Assembly: GCF_000237925.1 (NCBI RefSeq)
Contig: NC_031502.1
Span: forward strand, 16,418,434 to 16,482,433
DNA length: 64,000 nucleotides
Direction: 5' to 3'
From: Schistosoma mansoni
Taxonomy: Eukaryota > Platyhelminthes > Trematoda > Strigeidida > Schistosomatidae
Shown here: one piece after another, positions 9,734 to 21,700 of the stretch
How the letters are laid out: the number at the start of each line of letters is the position of its first letter
Position numbering within the stretch: the stretch's first letter is position 1
Made by a program: the position numbers and the translations under genes
The notes under the pieces: model-generated
Told to the model about the DNA's origin: nothing
Seen by the model: the letters and a program-made list of their open reading frames with translations, nothing else
Databases searched by the model: none

Positions 9734-12700
9734 TCAGCAGATGGATTCAAAATTACGCTTTTGACGAGTTAGTTTAGGTTTCCAAAATGTATGAAATGTT
9801 CTATTACGTGTAGATCTTCTAAGCGCTGGAACTGAATCCCCTGAATTAAAAAGGACGAAATCTTGATTTGGAGGAGTAATATCAGTGCATAAATTCATAT
9901 CCAATTCAGTATTGATTTTCTGTGAAACGAAAAACTTCTGTCGTTTATTGGCTCTAAGACGAATTCGACGTGCTCGTTCTTGAATTGACTTGAGAGGAAT
10001 ACAAATTAACCGGTAAAGATGGAGACAAATGAAAATAAGTCAACAAAAAATCTACAATAAATAAATTAAAAATCGTCAAGGGTGGTGTTGTATCATCAAG
10101 ATTTCTCAGGACTAGGCGTCATGTTTCCTGGCACTCATCGGTAATATATACCCCTAACCTAGCGGCAACTGCTATTATTTCAAAAATTTTAAGCAGAGCA
10201 ATCAGTTTCCTCCAAGGTTATAGGAGCGCTTCTGTGATGAGCCTTAACAAACCAGACATAATTCTAATTACGTTAAGTAAAAAGAGTAATAATGTTGAGT
10301 AATTATTGTATTTTGTAGTCCAATTCAGTTACTAATCTGAGTTCTTTAACACTTCACCAACCTAACTAGCCAGAGTGACAATGCCAAGGTTTTGTAGGGA
10401 GCTCTACTCCCAAAGACGAATAACAACACAAAAAAACTAATTCGTACGTATATGCTGCTGAAATAACCCAGCCAGGCATATATGGACTGGAACCTCAATT
10501 AGATAAAGAATTCTCCTGCTTATAACAGCGTGCCTACACTTAGATTTCTCAACTGTCATGAGATAAATTCACTTAGTATTGTTTGTTTGAATCTTCCCAT
10601 CGATGTGTTAGGACTGCAACTGGTCAGTCTCTAATTGGCATATGTGCATACTGTGCATATTGTCTCAATATAGCCTTAATTCACAAGCATGGTAAGCAGA
10701 GATGAATAGTGGCTAGCAGTGGAATCCAGGACGCGNNNNNNNNNNNNNNNNNNNNNNNNNNNNNNNNNNNNNNNNNNNNNNNNNNNNNNNNNNNNNNNNN
10801 NNNNNNNNNNNNNNNNNNNNNNNNNNNNNNNNNNNNNNNNNNNNNNNNNNNNNNNNNNNNNNNNNNNNNNNNNNNNNNNNNNNNNNNNNNNNNNNNNNNN
10901 NNNNNNNNNNNNNNNNNNNNNNNNNNNNNNNNNNNGATGGCGTTTGGAGCGAGGGTACTGGGTTCGAGTCCCAGAGTGAACATCAACTCTGAGATGCAGG
11001 TACATACAACTGACGAGTCCCAAATAGGACGAAACGCGCGTCCTGGATTCCACTGCTAGCCACTATCCATCTCTGCTTACCATGTCATGAGATAGTCTTA
11101 GGAGAGCATGTGGTTCATACGGCCATGTCAAATATATAATTGATAGCGTCGGTAGCCAAATAAGTAGCAATAGTTACTACTCGGAGGTTGTAAAGACAAC
11201 TGTTTCACTGAATATTAAGCAATTAGTGTGGTCGGATAGGGTTTATTAAAGTATATATATATACATATATATATATATCTTGTGGCTCCCGATATTACGT
11301 CTCTAAATGGAGCAGCAGAGACGAAAACACAGACGTCGCTTTTTTATCAAACAGCCGTTTAGAGTCCTCTAAAGGATCCTAGAAATTAAAATACTGTCCA
11401 GGAAAACCTTCTGAATTCAAAGCACACTCTTGAAAAGTTTTTAAACCTTCAACAACCAAAAACGACCATTCCCAAACTGTATATGATCCCTCGAATCATA
11501 AAGTTAACAAGACCTCATCAACAAAAGTTGATCGACTTAGTAATATCCTAGGCCATCATAACCCATAGGCAGTAGACAATCTTTTAGAATTATACGCCTT
11601 AAGCCAACTGAATAAACTATACGTGGTCTTCACACGTAAAGACCTACATAGCCCCAACCTAAGAAAACTTAGAGTCACCAGTTTGTCCCATGTAGTTTCA
11701 ATCTACCCTTACGTTACGAAGGATCTGTAAAGTTTGATAACATTCCTCCTCAGTTTATTGATTATACTGATGAAGGGGTTTTAGGCTGTGCACTATTTTC
11801 TCTAGAGCCTCACAAACCCTTCATCATCCCTAACAGCTAAAAAGATTTGAAGAAAGGAATATTCCTTACCCACACAATAATTTCTTTTAGACAACAGTAA
11901 TTCCAGATTTCCCTTGTACTCTAGACTGTTTAGACTGAAACCCAATAGATTAAACTTATGAATCAAACCAACATCTAGTCACTCCTAAGAAGCATAACAT
12001 TAGCAAAGATTTTGACCGTTTTTCCACAACTTATAATTTTTTTCTGAACTTATTACTTATTAATGCGGGTTCACTTTTAAATAAGACATGTATCTCAAGG
12101 ACCGCATCTCTGTTACCTGAACCATTGTTTTTGTTGTCACAGAATCATGAAATTTTTATTCAGTTACTGATTCAGAGGTAAACATTAAAAACTACCTATT
12201 ATATCGCTCCAACAGGGAGGATAAACATGGATATCAATTATATGTCCTAGATTTTCTATCAACTAATGAAGTTGGATAAAATGTTCCCAGTAGTGTGATA
12301 GAATTAGTTTGAACCTTATTTAATACCTTGAGCATTAGTTTACCCCTCGTTTGTATATACAGAGCTCCGAACACTTAAACTAATGTCGAAGATCTTGTTA
12401 ATGCATTTCTACATCCCTCTTTTCTAAAATTTTGGTGAGAGAGTCATTGCAAGAGAACTCAATTTTCCAGGAATAAATTGAACTACTGGCAGAGATCAGT
12501 AATGTGATGAGAAATTTTTCACGTTATACGTAAACTGTTCGTCGCAGCCCGTTTGTATCGAAATGAGACATAACAACACCCTTGGTCCAGTTTTCTATAG
12601 AGATAACACCCCGGTACCAAAAAAATTAATAAAATATTTTAAAGTAGTGACCAAATATCTTTTCGTGCTCTTCTCATTACTACCAACCTTTCTAATAACC

Positions 12701-15700
12701 TTCTAAATCTAATCCCTATATAAATTACTTTACAATCTACCATTATCTTTGAAATTGTTGAGGATGTGTAATCCTGAAATATAATCTATGAGGAAGGAGG
12801 CTAACATCAAATAAAGTAAATTTAGGGTGGATATAAGGGCAAGTTTCAACACATTTTCGTTGCGTTACTATATGCACCTTCAATATATTTTTACTATCAT
12901 TGTGTTTAGCGACAATCATACAGTTTATGAATTTTTATCCTTGTAACTGATAAATAACCGATTAACTTCAATGCATTTTTTATTCTACTGGGGTCGTCAC
13001 AAACAAAGTTTCCATTACAACACCGGACTTTTCTGTCTAGTTAGCGAGGCGGAGAAGAAAAAGAAAGTAGTTCCCTTCACTGTGTTGGAGTTATGGTTGT
13101 GAATATATTAGTGTAGAGCACGACTATGTCAGAAATACATTCACTGTCATCGCTTGCACAATACATCGATATTTTTCGCTCTTCTGGTACTGTCTTGAAA
13201 GAATTACATCAGCAATTACATCTCACTCCACTAGTGAAACTATAGGGACTTTAAATGTGTGAACAATGTTACGATTACGCACAATTATTAAACTTTCCTA
13301 GATGTTGACGTCTTATCTGTTGACGATATTACAGTCTTACGTCGTGAATCCCTTACGTTATTCTTAGCAAGCCCCAAACCTTGCCCTAATTGGGTCGTTT
13401 CGTTATTATAAGAGTATGTAAAGAACAGTTTATTAGTTTAAATGAAACAAATTATGGTCAGTATGTTACGGAGCAATCAAGTAGATGCATAACGATAGAC
13501 ATATGACGGTAAATTTCGGTGTTTTTCTATGCTTAGTTATTGTAGATGATACTAAGTACCCTATAAAGAAACTGGGATAGCTTTTCGCTGTAATATTCAC
13601 TCGCAAACACGAAGCTCCAGTCCTCCTTATAAGAAAATACTTATTCCTAACCGATGTATCTTCAGTGACATCTACCATTTCAAAAAGCTTATGATGTTTT
13701 ATCTGTGCCACTTCCTTTGCGTCCTTCTTACAAAGCTTATTAAAGACAAATCTTGCTTACAAGACTGATTACTTTTACGACGTATGACTCATAACAGTGT
13801 TGTTCTCCGAAATCCTATGACCTATGATGATGCATTTCATTTACACCATATGATTCACATTATTAAAATTTTTGTGAAAAATATCCAATGAAGACAATTT
13901 ATAGATCACGTCTTTTTGAATAATCTACCTTAACCTTTTAATGTTGCATTTCTTTTGTATTAATCATATCCTGTTTGTATACTGTCACCTGGCATGCATT
14001 CTGAAATTATTTTCAGAATATACATAATATTATATTTCACAAAACTTCATAAATCCCTGTTGAACTACTTAGTACTTACCGTCAAAAACAACTACTTCCA
14101 AACATTCGTTTTCGTTTTGTTAACTTTCGCCCTCTATGTTGATGGGTTGGACAATTTAAACCAACATAGATTCCGAAAGATATTATGTGGACCAACTAAT
14201 CATCAAAGCTTAGTGAATATTCTCTAACCGTGAATGGTCATTGAATCGAGTCTATAGTATCCAGAATATCATGTACAAAAAAAGTAGGACTTCAAAAGTA
14301 AAAGTCTGAAATAGTTAAGTACAAACTCTAAAATATATAACTAACCTGTTGACACATCAACTCGTGATCACTGAAAAACTTTTGTTTTTGAAAGCTTTTG
14401 CCACAAAATTTACATACAAATATTTTAGGTGAAGCATTCTTGTTAGATTCTATGTGATTTCCATGCGATAGCATACACTTCTCTAGTTGAAGAAGAAATA
14501 AGGCTGTTTTAGAAGAGTCACCACCACTGAAAGACGAATCTGTATTATGCAGCAAGGAAACAACATTAATAGTGTCATCATTCGCGGTTTTTTTGGACAA
14601 GGTAGATTTGAATACTGAAAGATTCATTAGGCTTGAATGTGTTTCAGACAAATGGGTATGGATATGTTTAAGACTTTTGCAAATTTTCACACAAAACGGG
14701 CACCTGTAATAATCCGGAAAAATAACGATATCATAATTGTTAGGAAACATATGAAATACTTCACTAAATTAATTTTATGTTAATCTTCATCTACGTGAAA
14801 AAGTGAATCCAACATTATGAGAACCACCTCAGTCGGAGTACTACTATGGAGCGTCAAAAGAACTTGGAATACGCAAGAACTCTAAACTTTCAGGTTATAA
14901 GTGAAAATTACATATCTTAAGAATCTCAGGTTGTCAGTTAACACTCGCCACTACAAATTAGTAAACTTACTTGTCGATCAAAAGAAACGCTATTCGATTA
15001 CTGAATAGTAATTGTCTCATCAAACCTAGTTCTTAGTGATCATAGGACTTTAAAAATGTCTAAGGTGATGTTCATATTAAGTGATTCAGTACTGAACTCT
15101 GAAAAGCTCAGTGATGTTTTCGACATCAGTAGACAAAACAGTTCCAAATATCCAGAGGAGCATCAATTACCGTGATGTAAACACTATGGGTGGCTAAATT
15201 CAGTGTTCCTTGCCAAATGCTTCCAACCACTTACGAAGACATTTGTCGCCATGGATCGAGATCAGTGGTCGTCATTGATTTTAAAACGACTGTTTAATAG
15301 ATTCAGAATTCTAGGGGAAATTGACATAACTTAACTCCTACACTCGTGACATAATTCTTATCAATACTATATTCAATGTCCAGTCAGCATTCCCAATAAA
15401 CTTTAACAAATGGATCACAGGGATGATTAACCAGTACAGGATCAATTTTCCTAGTTTAAAGTAAAGACATTGCATACATGATACCAACCAGCTTTAAATA
15501 TTGGATGCATCATGAAAAACAACCAGAAACAATTCAAAGGGTCATATTAGTAAAGCATTCAGGTGACAGAACACTTAAATCAGGTGCGCATGAATATAGC
15601 TATATTTCCATTCCATACTCATTCTAAGTTAGTGAAAAAAAAATTTGGAACTATAAAATCAGTTGTACAATAAATGTGAAATAATTTCTTACTTGAATCC

Positions 15701-18700
15701 AAATAATGAATCGTCTTTTTTGAATCTTTGTAAAGGAAGTAGACGGAATGTCGGATCCGAATAATTAGCAGTACTGTAGTATTCAGTTGACGACTTTGAA
15801 CTTCGTTCTCCATCCTGTGCACTAGTAGACCTATGGTGCGAAATAACTTTACGATTCCTCTTCAATAATTTACTTTCCTTTTTTCTTGATCGAATATACA
15901 GCAGGGGACAACCGGAGTTAGATCCATTACGTCGAGGTAACAAGTGTCGAACAAGATGCAAGAAATCTGCATTTTTTTTAAAAAGTGAAAGTTATCTCGT
16001 TTATTAGTAACGTTTTCGAAGTTTTTATCAAAGAATGTTCAAAAACTATTTGTTTGACAATTTAAGAATCAGGAAATCAAATTATGTTTAGGTCTAGCAA
16101 TCAGTCAGTATATCAATATACATACTGCTAGTGATTGACAGTACATACTGTCTTCATGTCTTCTGAATCTATTTAATAACCGATTCATAGTAAGTGGTAT
16201 ATTTTCACAATAAAAACTATTTAATATTATGGTAGGATAAAACAACACATTTTACAACGGTTTTCCAATGGTGCTGAACAATGATGTTTACATTTAATAC
16301 AAACTCTCAGTTTGAATTTCTACTATATCATGAAATTTCGGTAAATTAAAAACGCCGTAAATTAAAATAACTTTAAATTGAAACAGCAAAACGTTTGTAA
16401 CTCCAAGGTACAATACTGTTAACTATCAGACTATTAGTTTGTTGAATAAATAGTTATTAATTGATAACATGATTTAAGAAAAATTTACAATTTAAATAGT
16501 CATAACCTAAATTTACTTCAGAACATTCAAAAACGTTTTCATAAGTGCCTATCAAAATATTCATGGATATTGGTTTAGCACACGGATATTCGACACAAGA
16601 GTATGAAGTCATTTGGGATTGAAAAGAATATCATATCATAGTGTGACTCATTTAGCAAATACAGTTTTATATTACTCAGCTTTGATCCACACTGTTTGCG
16701 AGAGCTAGTGATGCTACCTGGACACGTGAAATGAGACAAGTAAACCAGGGTTTGAATCTGTGATCTACTCAGTGAAAGCTTCTTGCTTTAACCACGACGT
16801 TGCCTCTGCACTAATATAACACTCAACATTTCCTTAATCAACAAACGACTTTCTTAAAAATGATGCATATCACCAAAACCATTTCACGATTTCCTCAGAA
16901 AGAGGTACACTGTAACTCCATACAACATCTAACCTCTATCACAGTAACCTTATTGCTATGAATAGTGTAATATCGAGTTCACGGGTCAAGTACTACACTA
17001 CCAATACGAAAATATCAGTAACTGACATACTTTTGTCAACCCTAACAAGAGGACCCCTGAAACTTTGGAGCGCAAGCCACTAACTACAGGAATGGTACAT
17101 AACGAACGAAAAAAAACAAGCATAAGAACGAATATAATAAAATTCATCATAAGATTAAAATCAAAATTACCGTGAAATTTTTGGTCGCAAGTATGACATG
17201 CAAGTTTGTCACTCCTATTACCTCGATGTTTTTCTAGCAAATGATTTAATAGACCGTTTGGTGATGAAAAAGAGGAGTTACAATCAGAAAATACACATGC
17301 ATAAACCTGAAAAATAAAAATCATTTGGAAATCCTACAGCGGTTGAATACGTCAATTACGTAACACCAATATGAATCTTGAGCATATAAATTTTATTATA
17401 ACACTATCATATAACGAGTCAAATAAAAATCTCTGCAACTTGTCTATGAATAAGAGGTCCAGGTACTCAATATGTAAGGTAGGACAATGATAATATGGAG
17501 TCCAGATTCGGGAACATGAATTCGCCTTTTAAAGTTTGAACCTAAAGTTGACAGGATACTCATTAGACTAATACTTCATGGTCGAACCTGATATATAATT
17601 CGTCCACAGTCTTATTAATCCAAAACAATCAAATTTAAGATAACACATTATCAACAAATTTATGGACTAGTGTTGTAACATTACTAACAGAAGCGGGAAC
17701 GAAAGAATAACGTTAACTAAGAATGACATTTTTCGGTCAAGAAAGGATTCAGTGTTGACGGTAAATTTGAAAAAACACTAACAACAAACAATTCCAAACT
17801 TACAACCTCGACAAGAGTACCTATATATATATATATATATGGTTGTCTAAATTGACATTACCTGCTTGTCTTTATGATGTACTATGTGAGCCCGAAGTTG
17901 TATGTATGTTTCAAATCGTTGATCACAAAATCGACAGATCCAAGTTTTGGGAGACACATGGCGACATGAAGTAGAGTTAGTTACTACCTATAGTAGATAG
18001 AAAACCAAAACCCACTAGTAAAGATTAGTTTATACTAAACCCTTAAATCATACATGTAAATGTAATGTCTTTAACAGATAAACTGTATCTGCGGTCGTCG
18101 CGAAATGCATTTAAAAAACCTACACATGTTCAAACATGCACAAATTCAAGTGCTTTAATGTTAATACACCCACTGTAATAAGCACATACCTGAACAAACC
18201 TAGCATAACGTGTACGGAATTATTATAAATTCGATTGGATAAGATACCCGATGTGTCTACCGTCATCTTAAAAAAAATATCAAATCAAGTTGAATCAGAT
18301 GTTAACGAATGAGCTATTCACAATGATGTGGTGAGAATATGTTTACAAAACATCTCCCGAAATAATGAAGATAGCCAAGAAATTTATGAAGATCCCATAG
18401 TTGTTCACAATCTTTATAAAGAAACTATACACAAATTAGTCCATTTTGTTTTGCTCTCACTTCAGTTTTCTATTTACTCAGTTACCAATTAATCAAAAAT
18501 AATTCGATAATTTTGAACAAAAGTACTTAAATTCACTGGTGGAAGTAACAAATGAGGATTTTGATCATCTGAGTAACAGTAAAATAGTCGAACTCCGCAT
18601 AGATAAAACTAGAAAAGAGGCTATAAAGAAAAGTAAGGCAAATAACTTGCAAAATTCGAAAGTCTGATTACATCGATACCACCAAAGATCTTAGACAGAA

Positions 18701-21700
18701 AAACTAAATGCACAGTAATCCTACAAACCTACGCTTACTTCAGTGTTTTTTGGAACCATTTCGGAATCGTGGTGCCCATTGGATGCAGTAGTAGTTACAG
18801 ACGATACTGGTGGCCAGGCTCTGTGACTTGAAAGATGTCGGCGAAGGTTAGAGGCTTGAGTGAATTGACGCCCACATAAAATACACTTGTAAGGTCTTTC
18901 ACCGGTGTGAATACGCAAATGATCTACCAAGTGACTTGGACGTGTAAAACTCAAAGAACAATGAGTGCAAATCCATTTCGATTTTTTGGAGACTGTGTTA
19001 TTATTCTCAGAAATGATAGGGGGAATCACAGGTACACACTTGGCTGGGACGTTTCCCACAGATGAATACTCTGTATTGTTAGGAAGTGATTCCGACTTCG
19101 TATTACTGCAAGGGTAAACCACAGCTGGTGTGTATACAGAGGAAACATTACGTGTTGATTGCTGATCTGTATCGGTCAAAAATGTTGCCTTAAAGTAAAA
19201 ATCAAATCACAGAACCAAAATATTTTGAACTGTTTATCGTATATTGTAAAGCTTTTTCGAGAATATAATCAAGAAAGAACAGGGCGATAAAAATAAATAA
19301 TTTGTTAGTTAGGGCGAGTCAAAGAAAAAGATTCAAATCCCACTTGTTATGAAAGCATTAGTATCTAAGTTATCCAAAAACTAACCTGTAGTTTACAAGA
19401 TCACGGGAGCTATCTGTTCAGCCCTGTAGTGGAGTCCAATAAAGGTAAAAATCAAACATTTAGGCAGATCTTAGATGTAGTCAAGAAAACAGGAAGCAGT
19501 TCTTTTAGAATCTCTAACAACAGTCCTAGACATGCTTAACGCCTTTTATATGAATGCTAAAACCATAATGAAATTAATTTTTACAGGTAAGAACACCATG
19601 AAAATAATAATTAGGTTCCCGTGTGCGCTTGATAATATTAAAGACTGTTATTTAGTCGGTTATCAACTTTGATTTATTCACTCCGAAGAGGAGACTTACA
19701 TCAAGTCACGAAACGTCAGAAATGCAAATTTCTACTCATTGAAATATCACAAAAAATGTAATTATAACTAGATTTCTACCCAATGTTCAATTTATTTAAA
19801 CCTATTAAGTCCAACCTTGGTATTAGTACTTAAAAACTCATTAATAGCTTAAGCACTTGGTTTTCAATCACCGGATTGCAAGTAGAAGCGCGACTTCATA
19901 TAATTTGACTCGTGCACTTATCACTAGATTATACTGAAAGTGCAGCTGTAGATAACCGTAATCTCAGTATAACTTTTACTCGATATCTACTGAGAACATT
20001 TGTTTACTTGGATGAGAAGGAAGGCTTCGTTTGGGGTAATTTATTCAAATTGAGAGGGTAAGGTGTGTACGTTGCTCATCAATACTATTGGTGCTAGGAG
20101 TATTGCTGAATGATGATTCTCCGAAATAACCGATGTCCAGTAAATTAGATAGGAATTTGTGATTAAAGACTTACTTATCTAACTGGTGATATGCTAATTT
20201 GGTGGCGGTGGTCTAATTTCCCTGCAGTAAGTCGCTATGGCGAAGAAACATAAACTGTGAATTCTACTAGCTCAATTGAAGCTTAGATGCTTTTTCAACT
20301 AAAGTGACCCGTTGCTGTTATTGGGGGTCTAAAAGCAGTTTGCCAATCATGCGATAAAGCGCTTAGAATAATCATAAACATTTATATTGAAGCATATGAA
20401 AAAAGGCTAACAGACTTGTCAATTTGCTTTACATTAGTCAGGAATTATGCTGACCGAAATTTCTTGTACTACCAATGGCTTCAGCATCGAATCCATTTAA
20501 GAAACTTGTGATGAGACTGAAATGTGTGTTGGAGTCACGTGGCTCATATGAGGTTTTATACAGAGTTTTTTTTGAAAATATGAAAGTCTGGCTAGACTAT
20601 ACTATCCTTCGATGTTACAGGCTTATCTACTGCACCAAGTTCACGAGATTTATTCCGTTATAAATGTATGCTTAAAAACAATAACAATGAAAAAACAAAT
20701 TTCATTTCATTTTGACCAAGAACAGTTTTGATATTCAAACGCATGGGAAGTACTAAAATCTGTGAAAGACTGACATATATGGATCAAGCTGGTTTTTGTT
20801 TAGGACTAGCATCGATCGGTCTATTACCATTCTGTGGGTTGAGGTCCAATGTATCGTTTTTTATCACAGTCTTCACAATAATGCGATGAGCTTTTGTAAT
20901 TCAAAATCTTCCCTATTATAATAATATTAGCACCTTTTGTGTTGTATTTTTGGTGCTCGATTGTACTGGATTTATGTGCATCAAATATATAAGAATAATT
21001 AAACTATCTATAGTCGAAACCAATCTGTAAGGACTTTATCTGATGACTACCGTAACGAATAGCCCACATCTACCTATCTGCTTCTTCTTTTTCTAACTCC
21101 TCTTACTCATCTTAGAGGATAGTCTGCTGATCAGGAATCGCTAAACAACTTTGTCCTGGGCTCTCCTTTCCAGTTGTTGCCAAGTACAATTCATTCTTCG
21201 GATGTCTGTCTACGATTTTCAGTCCAATGTATTTTTTCTTCCGTTTCCCTCTTTTCCTTTTGCCTTTAAAACTTCAAGTTGTGGTAGTTCCCCAAGCTTC
21301 AGTTCCGTATAATAGAACCGTCCTAACGTCTGTATTGCAAACTTTGTCTTTAGTGTTGGCTGACAATTGTTATGAGTTCTAGATATTCTTTAATTGTAGG
21401 AGTGCTGACCTTGCTTTACAAATCCGTGCTTTCACCCCTTCGTTGGATCTTCCTTGTTTATCAATGATGCTGCACAGGTATATAAAAGCCTCCACCTCTT
21501 CCGGAGTCTCTCCGTCAAGTGTGATGGGGTTGGTTTCTCCTGCGTTGTATTTGAGGATCTTGGTTTTCTCTTCTATATGTCGAGGCTGCTGCTACACTCT
21601 TTGTCTTCATTTGCACTTGTTGGTGTGTATGGGACAGATGACACAGGTCATCTGTGAAGTCCAAATCGTCTAGTTGCATCCAAGCTGCTCATTGTATTCC

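Larger units (their letters stand above)
10554..11094 (-). mobile_element. Composite SM-alpha-like SINE insertion: inverted halves around a gap, with flanking direct repeats
   Basis: TGTCATGAGATA occurs at 10554-10565 and again at 11083-11094, bracketing the whole structure like a target-site duplication. Between them are a minus-strand SINE 3-prime half (10566-10735), 200 Ns (10736-10935) and a plus-strand SINE 5-prime half (10936-11082). The two halves share a 48-bp inverted segment with one mismatch. It lies in the last intron of the zinc-finger gene. Confidence 0.6.

Noticed and set aside
10936-11000. A true tRNA gene next to the N gap (GGTTCGAGTCC)
   Set aside because: The sequence continues into the SM-alpha hammerhead domain without an acceptor stem, so it is the tRNA-like head of a SINE.
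10676-11059. Open frames spanning the N run
   Set aside because: They exist only because undetermined bases contain no stops.
16690-16805. tRNA-like sequence on the minus strand (TGGTTAAAGCA and ATTCAAACCC as box A/B look-alikes)
   Set aside because: No cloverleaf can be drawn with a proper acceptor stem and the box B is imperfect; possibly an old SINE, but no second copy was found.
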